Origin: CAZUMH01 sp964621645
GTDB taxonomy: Bacteria > Zhuqueibacterota > QNDG01 > JAGLOF01
Direction: 5' to 3'
Length of the DNA: 64,000 nucleotides
Assembly (NCBI GenBank): GCA_964621645.1
Contig: CAZUMH010000001.1
Span: 37,587-101,586 of the forward strand
Shown here: positions 24,768-33,903 of the stretch, piece by piece
How positions within the stretch are numbered: position 1 is the first letter of the stretch
How the letters are laid out: each line of letters starts with the position of its first letter
Notes under the pieces: generated by a model
The model's input: only the letters and a program-made list of their open reading frames with translations
Told to the model about the DNA's origin: nothing
The model's database searches: none
Position numbers and translations under genes: made by a program

Positions 24768-25916
24768 TTACCTAAGCAATATCAGCTTTCTTATCTTTGT
24801 ATATTCTCCCGCCTTCATTTTGTAAAAATATACGCCGCTGGCCAATCCGTTGGGCTGCCAGACTGTTTCATGCAGACCTGCCGGCATGGTGCCATCAACC
24901 AGGGTTTCTATTTCCTGTCCGACAATATTATATACTTTGATCACGACGCGGCTCGCCTCGGCCAGCGTGAATTTTATGTTTGTTGACGGATTAAAGGGAT
25001 TGGGATAGTTTTGGTACAGATTAAAACCCCCGGGGATGACCTTGTCATCCTTCCCGATCAGTGTTGTACCGCTCCTTGTATGCAGGGTGAAAAAATCCCA
25101 GATGCTATCAGTTGCGGTGATTCCCCAGTTTGAAGGTCGCGGCCACTCATGCTCTCCGGTCGGATTTGTATAGAGGATGATGTCCGTCAATCCGGTTGAT
25201 GATGGCCATTGCCTTCCAATAATGCCATTTTCATTATATATAGTATCCGGATCCGAGCTGCAGTCATTGATGCGGCGCCATGCAGCCATGGTTGAATCCA
25301 CCGGAGGGATGGCATTCGTGCTGTCACCCGCTCCATAATAGGGGAAGATATCATCACTCAAGCCGTGAAAATGAATGATCGGCACCGGGAACTCGGGATT
25401 GCAGTATTCATACAGCATCTGTCCCGAACTCACTCCCATCGCCGCGATTTTATCTGATAGTTCCGCGGCAACACGGTAGGCCATGGCAGCTCCGTTGGAA
25501 AAGCCCATAACATAAATTCTGGTAGTATCGACATTATTGTTCATTATCATTGTGTCGATGAGTGCCGAGATAAATCCGATATCATCAGTTCCTTGAGTGA
25601 TATCTTCATAGATGCCGCCGGCGTTCCACCAGGTCAGCAGGTTGTAACGGAGACCGTTGGGACAGGCGACGTAAAACTTTTCTTTTATGGCTTTCTGCAC
25701 AATGGCCGTGGTTGCCATAAATGTCAATCCATCCGAACCTGAACCGTGCAATCCGATAATCAGGGGATACCCATCGAGATTGGGAGGCAAGGAAGATTCA
25801 TACATCGCGTAAGTACGTGTAGTGTCTCCGTATACGAAATCCTGATACTGCCCGTACAGCAGTTGAGAGATAAGACAGATCCCGATGACAATGAATAGTA
25901 CCGTTCTCTTCGACAT
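24768..25916 (-). CDS. Secreted polyhydroxybutyrate-depolymerase/feruloyl-esterase-like hydrolase with type IX sorting domain
   Basis: 382 residues; AAGGAGGG precedes the ATG. Signal peptide VLFIVIGICLISQLLYGQ. The alpha/beta hydrolase domain (30-290) has PLIIGLHGSGSDG (oxyanion region), YVMGFSNGAAMAYRV (nucleophile Ser140) and IIHFHGLSDDIFPYYGAG. WPRPSNWGITATDSIWDFF lies where the catalytic His usually follows a HEWPRP-type segment. The family cleaves short-chain esters, feruloyl or acetyl groups on plant glycans, or polyhydroxybutyrate. The last 85 residues (LYQNYPNPFNPSTNIKF ... SGVYFYKMKAGE) are the type A sorting signal, so the enzyme is delivered to the surface or medium. Confidence 0.87.
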   Translation of the reverse strand: MSKRTVLFIVIGICLISQLLYGQYQDFVYGDTTRTYAMYESSLPPNLDGYPLIIGLHGSGSDGLTFMATTAIVQKAIKEKFYVACPNGLRYNLLTWWNAGGIYEDITQGTDDIGFISALIDTMIMNNNVDTTRIYVMGFSNGAAMAYRVAAELSDKIAAMGVSSGQMLYEYCNPEFPVPIIHFHGLSDDIFPYYGAGDSTNAIPPVDSTMAAWRRINDCSSDPDTIYNENGIIGRQWPSSTGLTDIILYTNPTGEHEWPRPSNWGITATDSIWDFFTLHTRSGTTLIGKDDKVIPGGFNLYQNYPNPFNPSTNIKFTLAEASRVVIKVYNIVGQEIETLVDGTMPAGLHETVWQPNGLASGVYFYKMKAGEYTKIRKLILLR

Positions 25917-26221
25917 GATCCCTCCTTTTCTGGCTGGGTTACGTTTAAAGGCCCGCCGGCCCTGACATCTCCGAATCCTAATTGAAGAAAAATCTCAGCG
26001 CTCTCTAAGGATTGTTTCTAACTGGTACGCTTTGTGGACGGCGTTAATTCACAGTTACAAGAATCGTGTACTTTGTTTATTTTAAATGTGATTGTGATAC
26101 GTTAGTTTAAAGTAAACGTGTATTTTGTCAAAATACTACAATGGAAAGAATTTTACAAGATAAATTTAACAAAGGCTGCCATACCAAACAGATGGTTGAG
26201 GATATTGGTTATTATCAATCC

Positions 26222-26262
26222 GGAGATAAAGCCTGCTTGTGGCGATTGTAGACTTTATCTCC
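26222..26262. repeat. Perfect 10-bp inverted repeat in an otherwise empty gap
   Basis: GGAGATAAAG (26222-26231) and CTTTATCTCC (26253-26262) flank a 21-base centre. There is no T-tract on either strand, so termination is uncertain; it lies 70 bases after the stop of the exported protein at 26332-27282 and might stabilise or end that mRNA. The rest of the 25917-26331 gap is AT-rich and contains the upstream region of the esterase; nothing else was seen. Confidence 0.5.
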
Positions 26263-26331
26263 TTTCGGTCTCATTCACAGAGAGAAAAATCAGATCGACG
26301 ATGACTTGTCTTGATTGTATGGTAATGGTAA

Positions 26332-27282
26332 CTATTTCGAATTAAACTCCTTCTCACTGACATTGCGAACGAGAATGGTGCGCTCAACAACACCGTTTAT
26401 TTTATTCGGCGGCATAGGCAGGGTCGTCTCACTGACAACGAACTCATGGAGCGTGGCTTTCTGCACCCAGTTGGTCTTGAGGTCCTTATAAATATCTCCA
26501 AAGTAATGGGAGCTGCCCACTGTCTCGACCTTCATATTAGGCATCGGTTCCATGATCATTTTATAGGAACTTTCCCCTGAATCATATCCCAACAGAGCGC
26601 ACTCTCTGTCGTTTGCCACGCCAAGCCCCTTGAATTCAAGAGTTATCTCGCCGTTCTTGAAAAAAGATCCTTTAGACACATTGCTTCCCAGATTCACGGG
26701 CGGTTCGGAAAAGGCGGCCGCATGGACGATCTTTTGACCGATCTTTGTCAAATCTTGAATTCCGTTGCCCTCATCGGTCTTCTCTGCAAAAACGTTATTA
26801 AAGGTATGAAAATCGATAAAGGCATTATAGACATGATAGGCAATTCCGGCTGGCAACATTTTTCCTTTACTGTCAACAAGATGTTCGAATTTGCCGTGAT
26901 CGATCCCTAGCACCTCTCCTTTCTCATTGTCTCTCTTGAACACATATGTCCAGTTCTCCAGTGCAGGAATAGTAACTTCTGAACCGCCTTCCTGCTTCAC
27001 CGTGAATTGTATGCAGGTATATTCATCGCCTTCTGTTCCGGCGATTTTCGCGGGCACACATTTAAGATGCAGCCGGAAAATATCAGCTTTATCACGCTTT
27101 CCATCCAGAGAATAGGTGACGAGTTTTGATTCCATGATAAAATATTGCGTTTCCGGTGAATGTTTCCCGGCAAGATTAAATTCTCTATTCACTAATGATT
27201 TTTGCTGAGCCGCGGCGGGAATAAGTGAAATAACAATCGCAAACAAATTACATATGGCAAAAGTAAGCAATCTCTTTTTCAT
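26332..27282 (-). CDS. Exported protein, unknown function
   Basis: About 316 residues. ATG 27282 directly begins MKKRLLTFAICNLFAIVISL, a cleavable signal peptide ending AAAQ; the frame extends 15 codons further without a binding site. The mature part is mostly beta with regular polar and aromatic alternation (YFIMESKLVTYSLDGKRD, YTCIQFTVKQEGG, WTYVFKRDNEKGEVLGIDHG). No family, metal site or lipobox was seen. It lies just before the GH3-GH43 pair on the same strand, separated by 128 bases. Confidence 0.6.
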   Translation of the reverse strand: MKKRLLTFAICNLFAIVISLIPAAAQQKSLVNREFNLAGKHSPETQYFIMESKLVTYSLDGKRDKADIFRLHLKCVPAKIAGTEGDEYTCIQFTVKQEGGSEVTIPALENWTYVFKRDNEKGEVLGIDHGKFEHLVDSKGKMLPAGIAYHVYNAFIDFHTFNNVFAEKTDEGNGIQDLTKIGQKIVHAAAFSEPPVNLGSNVSKGSFFKNGEITLEFKGLGVANDRECALLGYDSGESSYKMIMEPMPNMKVETVGSSHYFGDIYKDLKTNWVQKATLHEFVVSETTLPMPPNKINGVVERTILVRNVSEKEFNSK

Positions 27283-27410
27283 AATTTCAGCCTCTCCATT
27301 ATTGATTGGGATGTTGCCTGGTTGCATTTTTTCTTTTCAATCGCTTTACAGGAAGGTCCGCGGGCAATTGGATTTACCATATTATTTTTAACTTCTTTGG
27401 TCAACGAAGA

Positions 27411-28433
27411 TCACTCTATTGTTTTTTTCCTGACGCCATTGATGGTCATCCGGACCGGCCTGATGGTGCCGTCTCGATTGAAATAGAGTCGATCGATACA
27501 GGTCACGCGGTGATCCCGCCCTTTATTGGGAATGGGACGTCTATGGTAGACGATGTACCATTGGTCCGTTCCCGGAATTTGGATCACCGAATGATGCCCG
27601 GCGCCGGTCGCGATGGTGTCGTCCGACTGGAGAATGACGCCCAGGCGCCGAAAGGGCCCGGTGGCGCTTTTACTCATGGCATAAGCGACTCGATAGGAAC
27701 CGTCTCCCCAGTTTCCCTCGGACCACATGAAATAGTAGGTCCCGTTCCGCAGGATCATCACCGGTCCCTCCACATACCCATCGGGAGTAATTTCCTGGAA
27801 CAGAGTGCCGTCATCCCAGGGCAGGAATCCGGTAAAATCATCCTTGAGTTTTGCCATGTTGCAGTGGCGCCAGCCGCCATAGATTATATAATAGGTGGAA
27901 TCTGTGTCCCGGAAGACAAACTGGTCGATGGGCTGGGCGTCGTTGTAAAAATCGGAAATAAGAGGGTGCCCCAGGTAATCGATATACGGACCGGAGGGAG
28001 AGTCCGCCACGGCCACTCCAATGCCGCCATAGTGATTTCTGGTGTCGTTTTCTTCCCACATGGGTCCGCCGGGACGCTGCACGTCGTTTGCCGAGAAAAA
28101 CAGATAGTATTCACTCTCTTTCTCAATAATCGCCGGTGCCCACATGGCCCGGTGGGCCCACTTTACTGCCGACGTGTCCAGTACATGGGGATACTTTTTC
28201 CAGGTGATCAGATCTTTGGAGGAAAAAGCATCCAGAAACACCTGCTGATCATAGGGCGCCGAACAGGTCGGAAAGATCCAGCACGTTTTTCCGAATACCG
28301 TTCCTTCCGGATCCGCGTACCAGCCATCCAGGATTGGATTCCCGGACATGGTCTTGCTGATTTCCGCCGTTTTGGAACAAAAGCTGAAAAAAGAGAGAGA
28401 TACCATGATAAGCAGATAACGAACGATGGTCAT
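27411..28433 (-). CDS. Glycoside hydrolase family 43-like enzyme (arabinosidase/xylosidase type), lipoprotein
   Basis: 340 residues. The signal sequence ends SFFSFCSK, probably a lipobox. The five-bladed propeller of GH43 is recognisable: NPILDGWYADPEG (Asp base near the start), AQPIDQFVFRD (Asp pKa modulator), DGYVEGPVMILRNGTYYFMW (Glu general acid) and ATGAGHHSVIQIPGTDQWYI. Such enzymes release arabinose or xylose units from hemicellulose side chains, acting here in the periplasm or at the surface. It starts 40 bases after the GH3 stop, so the two should be co-transcribed and act on the same glycan. Confidence 0.9.
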   Translation of the reverse strand: MTIVRYLLIMVSLSFFSFCSKTAEISKTMSGNPILDGWYADPEGTVFGKTCWIFPTCSAPYDQQVFLDAFSSKDLITWKKYPHVLDTSAVKWAHRAMWAPAIIEKESEYYLFFSANDVQRPGGPMWEENDTRNHYGGIGVAVADSPSGPYIDYLGHPLISDFYNDAQPIDQFVFRDTDSTYYIIYGGWRHCNMAKLKDDFTGFLPWDDGTLFQEITPDGYVEGPVMILRNGTYYFMWSEGNWGDGSYRVAYAMSKSATGPFRRLGVILQSDDTIATGAGHHSVIQIPGTDQWYIVYHRRPIPNKGRDHRVTCIDRLYFNRDGTIRPVRMTINGVRKKTIE

Positions 28434-28473
28434 GATGTAATAATGCTCCCCTTTTTATTTTCAAGGGTATTGT

Positions 28474-31140
28474 TCAATCGTTTACTGTCAATGTTCCTCG
28501 TAATCGGATATCATTTGATGACGTTCCTATCATAATCCGGAATTCCCCCGGTTCGACGATCCGTTTTAAATTAATATCCAGCATGGACAGCAGCTCCGGT
28601 GTGATCTTAAAAAACAATTCTTTTGTTTCACCCTTCCTGAGATGGACTCTTTGGAAACCCTTTAATTCCATCACCGGACGCGCCACGGAAGCGAACAGAT
28701 CCTTGATATACAGCTGCACTACTTCGTCCCCGTCGTAATCACCGCTGTTTGTAACATGAAACCTGAGGACATTGCTTTCATCTGTATCGATATCAGGTTT
28801 TTCGATGATCAGATCGCTGTAATGAAAAACGGAATAACTCAATCCGAACCCAAAAGGAAAGAGCGGCTTCCCGGTAAGATTGAGATAATCATCACCCCGT
28901 CCGGTGGGTTTGTGATTATAATACAGAGGAAGCTGCCCTTCATGCATCGGGAACGTAATGGGCAGGCGGCCGGCGGGATTGTATTCCCCGAACAGGACAT
29001 CCGCCACCGCGTTACCCCCTTCTTCGCCCGGATACCAGACATCGAGGATTGCGGACACCTTGTCTATCCAGCTACTCATGGTAACGGCGCTTCCGCCCAC
29101 TAACAGGACCACGACGGGCTTGCCGGTAGCGGCGACGGCGTTGATTAATTCCTCCTGATGCCCCGGCAGACGCAGCAGAGCCCTGTCCCGGAATTCGCCT
29201 TCCTCGAGGCCGGCCGCGATAAGGGCGACATCACTTTTTTGGGCCGCGGCGACGGCCTTTCGGATCTCATCCCGCCAGGTCGGCTTGACTCCCATGTTCC
29301 AGACCAGATTCAGCCGGACATTTCCCGCGGTTTCATAAAACTCCACCTTGATATCGTACTCTTTTCCCTTTTCAAAGGAATAGTCTCCCGTTATCCGCCG
29401 GAAAGTCTGCTTTTTCCAGTCGTCCACGATCAGCTCACCATTAATGTAAAGGCGGTAGCCGTCATCCCCCTCCAGGCCGATCTTGAACGTACCCGTTTCA
29501 GTCGCCCGCAGCGTTCCTGTCCAGCGGACCGAAAACCAGTCATAATTGATTTTCTCCGGATCCGGTGAAAACAGGGTCCAGCGGCATTGGATATTCCGAT
29601 CTATTCTTTTTAAGGCGGGACTGCCTTCCAGCCCGGGATTGTTGAAATATGCCGCGTTCAACCCTGATCTCTTTGCACCGTTCTCAGTATGGGAAAGGAC
29701 GTGGGGGGGGACGACGGCGAAATCCGCCGCTTCTCTGCCACATCCGGGGGAATAGGTGATCTGACAGGTGCCGCCGACTCTGTTTTCAATTCCTTTCAGG
29801 ATGCTGACCGGATCGATTCCCGGTCCGGAATATCCGCCCAGTCTGGCCTCCGCGGCATCACTGCCGATAACGGCAATGGAACGAATCCGTTTGTCCAGCG
29901 GCAGAGTATTCTCGTTGTTTTTCAGCAGCACTATCGATTCCCGGGCCGCTTTCCGTGCCAGTTTCCGGTGTTCCGGACTGCCGTTCCATTTACCGGCTTC
30001 AGCGGGATCGACATAAGGGTTCTCGAATAATCCCAGTCTGAATTTGGCCCGCAGCACCCGCCGTACGGCCTCATCGATGGCGGCCTCAGCGATCATGCCC
30101 TTTTCAAATGCTTCCCAGAAAAGCGGATAATGGTCATAGGATGTCTGGAAGATAACATCCAGGCCGTTCTCGAGCGCCTGCTGCGTGGACTCGGCGTAAT
30201 TCCTGGCCGTGAAATGCAACACATTGGCCCCGCCGGTCGCCCCGGCATCGGAGATGACAAATCCGGTGAAGCCCCATTCTTTTTTTAATTTCTGATGCAG
30301 CAGCCAGTCATTCGCCGTGCAGGGACGGCCGTCCAGGGAATTATACGCCGTCATGATGGATGTCGCCCCTGCTTTCTGGATACACGCCTTGAAGGCGGGA
30401 AAATATATCTCATCCAGCAGTCTCTCATTGAAATGGATGGGATAGCTGTCCCGACCGCCGTCTCCGACATTGGCCACAAAGTGCTTGGGCGTGGCAATCA
30501 CGCCGTTCCTTTCAAAGGAGAAAACAAAGGCGACTCCCATCCGGGTCGTCAGGAAAGGATCCTCTCCATAGGTCTCTTCCGTTCTGCCCCATCGGGGATC
30601 CCGGGCGATATTGATTACCGGGGAGAGAACCTGGCGGATGCCGCGGAATTTCACCTCCATGGCGACGGCTTCGGCGACGTCTCCCATCAGCGCGGTATCC
30701 CATGTCGCCGCCAGTCCGATCGCCTGGGGAAAGGCCGTTGCCCCTTTCCTGATGAGGCCATGCAGCGCCTCGTCGAAGGGAATGATCGGGATTCCCAATC
30801 TCGTTTCTTCAACAAAATACTTCTGGATACCGTTGATCAGCTCGGCAGTTTTCCCGGCGACCTCACCTTCATAACTGTCCAATATCTGTCCGGCCGCGTT
30901 TTGGGATGATCCGCTTGAGGCGTTAAAACCGAAGATACCGTACCGGTATCGTTCTTTTCCATCCGACAGGTCACCGGGAATCATGAATAACTGCCAGAAT
31001 TTTTCCTCTATGGTCATTCTTTTCAGCAAGTCATCCACTCTTCTTTCAACGGGCAGATTGGGATTTTTGTAGTCAGGGTGCTGTCCGTATAAGGGAGCGA
31101 AGAAACACAAGAGGAGACCGAGATTAATAAACGTCTTCAT
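28474..31140 (-). CDS. Glycoside hydrolase family 3 beta-glycosidase with PA14 and fibronectin-like domains
   Basis: 888 residues with a signal peptide (INLGLLLCFFAPLYGQ). The TIM-barrel domain contains ARDPRWGRTEETYGEDPF and the nucleophile region GFVISDAGATGG (Asp298). KHFVANVGDGGRD holds the conserved KHF. The C-terminal alpha/beta sandwich begins near ESIVLLKNNENTLPL, is interrupted at about 470-620 by a PA14 module (GLNAAYFNNPGLEGSP, IGLEGDDGYRLYINGELIVD), and resumes with PVVVLLVGGSAVTMSSWID. A fibronectin-III-like end (VTNSGDYDGDEVVQLYIKD) follows. This is the usual layout of beta-glucosidase/xylosidase-type GH3 enzymes, which trim oligosaccharides after export. First gene of the GH3-GH43 unit. 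Confidence 0.94.
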   Translation of the reverse strand: MKTFINLGLLLCFFAPLYGQHPDYKNPNLPVERRVDDLLKRMTIEEKFWQLFMIPGDLSDGKERYRYGIFGFNASSGSSQNAAGQILDSYEGEVAGKTAELINGIQKYFVEETRLGIPIIPFDEALHGLIRKGATAFPQAIGLAATWDTALMGDVAEAVAMEVKFRGIRQVLSPVINIARDPRWGRTEETYGEDPFLTTRMGVAFVFSFERNGVIATPKHFVANVGDGGRDSYPIHFNERLLDEIYFPAFKACIQKAGATSIMTAYNSLDGRPCTANDWLLHQKLKKEWGFTGFVISDAGATGGANVLHFTARNYAESTQQALENGLDVIFQTSYDHYPLFWEAFEKGMIAEAAIDEAVRRVLRAKFRLGLFENPYVDPAEAGKWNGSPEHRKLARKAARESIVLLKNNENTLPLDKRIRSIAVIGSDAAEARLGGYSGPGIDPVSILKGIENRVGGTCQITYSPGCGREAADFAVVPPHVLSHTENGAKRSGLNAAYFNNPGLEGSPALKRIDRNIQCRWTLFSPDPEKINYDWFSVRWTGTLRATETGTFKIGLEGDDGYRLYINGELIVDDWKKQTFRRITGDYSFEKGKEYDIKVEFYETAGNVRLNLVWNMGVKPTWRDEIRKAVAAAQKSDVALIAAGLEEGEFRDRALLRLPGHQEELINAVAATGKPVVVLLVGGSAVTMSSWIDKVSAILDVWYPGEEGGNAVADVLFGEYNPAGRLPITFPMHEGQLPLYYNHKPTGRGDDYLNLTGKPLFPFGFGLSYSVFHYSDLIIEKPDIDTDESNVLRFHVTNSGDYDGDEVVQLYIKDLFASVARPVMELKGFQRVHLRKGETKELFFKITPELLSMLDINLKRIVEPGEFRIMIGTSSNDIRLRGTLTVND

Positions 31141-31272
31141 ATTCTCTTCTTTTTTTTTGGAGAATAATCCGGAGAGGATAGTATGATGTTTATGCCTTCC
31201 GGGATACCTGTCCGGAACATTCGGAGATATCAGAGCCTACCCGTTCCGCGTTTCGGAACTGCTTCTATTCAC

Positions 31273-31608
31273 TTATTGGTGCTTACGAAGCTTTTCCAAG
31301 ACGGCGCCGGCTTCGGGGGCGATTTTAATAAAATTCATTATTGTCTCACATCCGTAATCGTCACAGGCGGCACAATGTTCAACATTCCTGGAAATACAGC
31401 ATTTCCGGATTTCGCAAATATTCTCACAATAAAAGAATTTTTTCCCCGTTGCAGTGCAGCCGTCACAGTTAATGCTTTCCGGCGTGATATCGGACTTGTA
31501 CATCTGGGTCCATTTCTCCGCTACTTCGGATCTGGCACGATCATCATCCGCTTGAGTAGCAAGATAGGCTTCACACTGTGAACAATCCAACCCGCAATAA
31601 GCGATCAT
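31273..31608 (-). CDS. DUF3795 cysteine-rich protein
   Basis: 111 residues with about 13 cysteines. YCGLDCSQCEAYLAT at the start, INCDGCTATGKKFFYCENIC and IRKCCISRNVEHCAACDDYG match the DUF3795 pattern of paired Cys motifs, presumably binding zinc. No signal peptide. Members are common in anaerobes; the function is not known. It stands between the SASA-family esterase and GH3 genes with no obvious link to them. Confidence 0.85.
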   Translation of the reverse strand: MIAYCGLDCSQCEAYLATQADDDRARSEVAEKWTQMYKSDITPESINCDGCTATGKKFFYCENICEIRKCCISRNVEHCAACDDYGCETIMNFIKIAPEAGAVLEKLRKHQ

Positions 31609-31716
31609 TTTTCTCTCCCGTTAGCTTAAATGGTAAAATGGACTTCTCCCCGATCTTACTGCGCTCCTGCGTTCCATTGGAGAGCGAATCGGATTCCACA
31701 CGCTTCCGCTCCAGTT

Positions 31717-32676
31717 CTAGTAGCGGACGTTTATTTTTTTTTCTGCAGCGTTTTTACTGATTTTCTTCTCAAGCAATTGATAGATCGAATCCGCGAACCT
31801 GACACCCAAATCCAGATACCCATTGCTGTCGTAATGCCAGGGATCGGAATAGTAATAATACCTGGTGGTCCTGACGATCATGGCATTTGTATCCGTCCTG
31901 GCATACTTCTCTTCGGCGTACTGCACCAATTCACCGTAGTTCCAGACTTTCCCGTCACTGTCATTCCAGGAATCAGATATTTTGCCTATGACAACAGGGA
32001 GATCATCGGTATGCAGGCTGGCCCGGATCAAATCCATCAGTCTCTTTAAATTTTGATAGTAACGATTTGCTATTTTTTCATTAAAGGATGCATCCGCTTC
32101 TCCCTGCATCCAGACGATCCCTGAAGGGATGAGGATATCTTCCCTTCCGTCTTTATCGATATCCTTGACCGACAGGGCCTGATGTACTGTTCTAAGGAAA
32201 TGATCGTATTGATTGATTCCGTTTTCCCCTTCAAAGTCCGGTTCCCAGCAGCCGAAATACCCCGCTGCCATGGAATCGATGGAGGTTCCTCCCCGGGAGT
32301 ATTTGATCAGGGCGATCTTTTCACCAGGATATAACTTCTGCAACCGTTTGGCAAATGCCAGCTCGACTCCAAACCGGTCGGAATAATGATTCTTCTTGCC
32401 GTCGGAGGTAAAACCAACCCCGTGTCCAGGTTTCAATTTCTCCCAGAAGCCCAATCCCCCCGAACTGTCCCCGTCCGCGGCGGAATTGCCCTGGAATATC
32501 CAGACATTTGACCGGGTTTTAAAAGAATCCGGTAGATCTTTTACATAACCGTATCCATCCATATTCGACTGGCCGCCCAGGAAAAACACCCGGATTTCAT
32601 TCCTGTTTTTCCCTTGGCCGAAGGCGAAGAATGGGAGTAACGCCACGCACAGGATGATCATTACTATTCTTTTCAT
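31717..32676 (-). CDS. Sialate O-acetylesterase-like (SASA/CE6-type) carbohydrate esterase
   Basis: 319 residues. Signal peptide VMIILCVALLPFFAFGQ. The SGNH-type hydrolase shows IRVFFLGGQSNMDGYG with nucleophile Ser37, ALIKYSRGGTSID, IVWMQGEADAS and YSDPWHYDSNGYLDLG carrying the Asp-x-x-His pair. Such enzymes remove acetyl groups from xylan or sialic acids before glycosidases act, consistent with the GH3-GH43 pair nearby. Its upstream region and first 33 codons recur in a truncated copy at 37012-37415. The C-terminus ends in a basic Lys-rich stretch (KKISKNAAEKK). Confidence 0.88.
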   Translation of the reverse strand: MKRIVMIILCVALLPFFAFGQGKNRNEIRVFFLGGQSNMDGYGYVKDLPDSFKTRSNVWIFQGNSAADGDSSGGLGFWEKLKPGHGVGFTSDGKKNHYSDRFGVELAFAKRLQKLYPGEKIALIKYSRGGTSIDSMAAGYFGCWEPDFEGENGINQYDHFLRTVHQALSVKDIDKDGREDILIPSGIVWMQGEADASFNEKIANRYYQNLKRLMDLIRASLHTDDLPVVIGKISDSWNDSDGKVWNYGELVQYAEEKYARTDTNAMIVRTTRYYYYSDPWHYDSNGYLDLGVRFADSIYQLLEKKISKNAAEKKINVRY

Positions 32677-32966
32677 GATCGCTCCTCTGAATTAAATAAT
32701 CTCAAGTCGATTTTGAATGAAAGATCAGTGTATGAAATATAATCAAATCAAACAGGTTTTGCAATGAAGGGATAGCGCCATTCACTGATCACCTGATTCG
32801 AGGCGGCCCTACAATCTTTATCAACTTCGGTAGAATCACTTCCGGATGTACACCGCTCAACAATCTTCATCTTTTTAATTAAATGAATCGTAATGGTGGG
32901 AGTTTTAATTGCCACTGCTACTATTTTCCCGGGATCTAAAAGCGGTTAAAGAAATTTCGTTATTTA

Positions 32967-33659
32967 TCAAATTCTTATCAAAAATTGATATAATGGCCCC
33001 AGGGTAAAGAAAGCCTCGATCAATTCATCGACCAATTTCGCCGAAAACAATATTTCATCTATAGATTTATTTCGACAGAAATAGAAGGACTTTAGCTGGA
33101 ACCATTCCTGTAGATCTTCCGGGCAATCATTTTTAATCGGTTTTTTATATTGTTCCCCTTCCAGACTGAATGGACTATCACTTTCTCTGTAAAAAGCAAT
33201 TGCCCTTTTAAAGGATTTACTATTCTGACTTATCGCCTCTCTAAAATTATCCATGACTTTTCTGGAAGCACTGTAAAAACCCATGCCGTATCTGTAGGAA
33301 TCTACGGATATCTCAAAAAAATATCCAATTGACTCTTCCTGCCAGTTTTTCGATGGCCGTTTAAACACGATCCACATCTTATCCTTGAAAAGTGATTTAT
33401 CTCTGGAGAATCGGGTGTCACGATAGATTCGTGATATTGTCCTGTTAATCGATGGCCTCGTTTCGAAATAGGGATCGATTGTCAGCATCGCTTCTTCCAG
33501 ATCACCAACTAATTGCCGAAGTGGATCTAACAACATTCTTTGATACTCCGAATTAGGCTGTTGGAACCATGGTTTACTGTTGTTCTCTCTTACATTCCTG
33601 AGGAACTCCAGAGTGGCAGGGGAAAAACCGGAAAATGATTTGATATCTTGTTCATTCAT
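32967..33659 (-). CDS. DUF2461 (TIGR02453-type) protein
   Basis: 230 residues, no signal peptide. The family signature is clear: FSPATLEFLRNVRENNSKPW near the start, then ISRIYRDTRFSRDKSLFKDK and GYFFEISVDSYRYGMGFY, where the conserved R-D-T-R-F-S and G-x-G-x-Y stretches form the core. Function is unknown for the family; members are widespread in soil and FCB bacteria. It has AT-rich flanks and no operon partner within 200 bases on either side. Confidence 0.85.
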   Translation of the reverse strand: MNEQDIKSFSGFSPATLEFLRNVRENNSKPWFQQPNSEYQRMLLDPLRQLVGDLEEAMLTIDPYFETRPSINRTISRIYRDTRFSRDKSLFKDKMWIVFKRPSKNWQEESIGYFFEISVDSYRYGMGFYSASRKVMDNFREAISQNSKSFKRAIAFYRESDSPFSLEGEQYKKPIKNDCPEDLQEWFQLKSFYFCRNKSIDEILFSAKLVDELIEAFFTLGPLYQFLIRI

Positions 33660-33903
33660 ATGAGTACTCTTATGGGAATAATGGTGTTAGGCACACAATC
33701 CTCCTAGTCCGGAAGGAGCTATTAGAACTGTTCTTTTCATTGCTATGTATCTTTTAAATGCCCGCCTTAATTTCACCCTGTGAATGAAATCCTTTACGGA
33801 CCTGCCGAAAGACGGAAATTGATCCGACTTGCTTAAATCGATTCGTCCGAAGAAGGCACATTCCTGATGAATATCCAAGATGAGCGGAGTTTCCTGTCAC
33901 ACC

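Noticed and set aside
33687..33878. 63-codon minus-strand open frame starting with TTG
   Set aside because: No ribosome binding site, arginine-rich composition and no family resemblance; it fills the gap between two well-supported genes.
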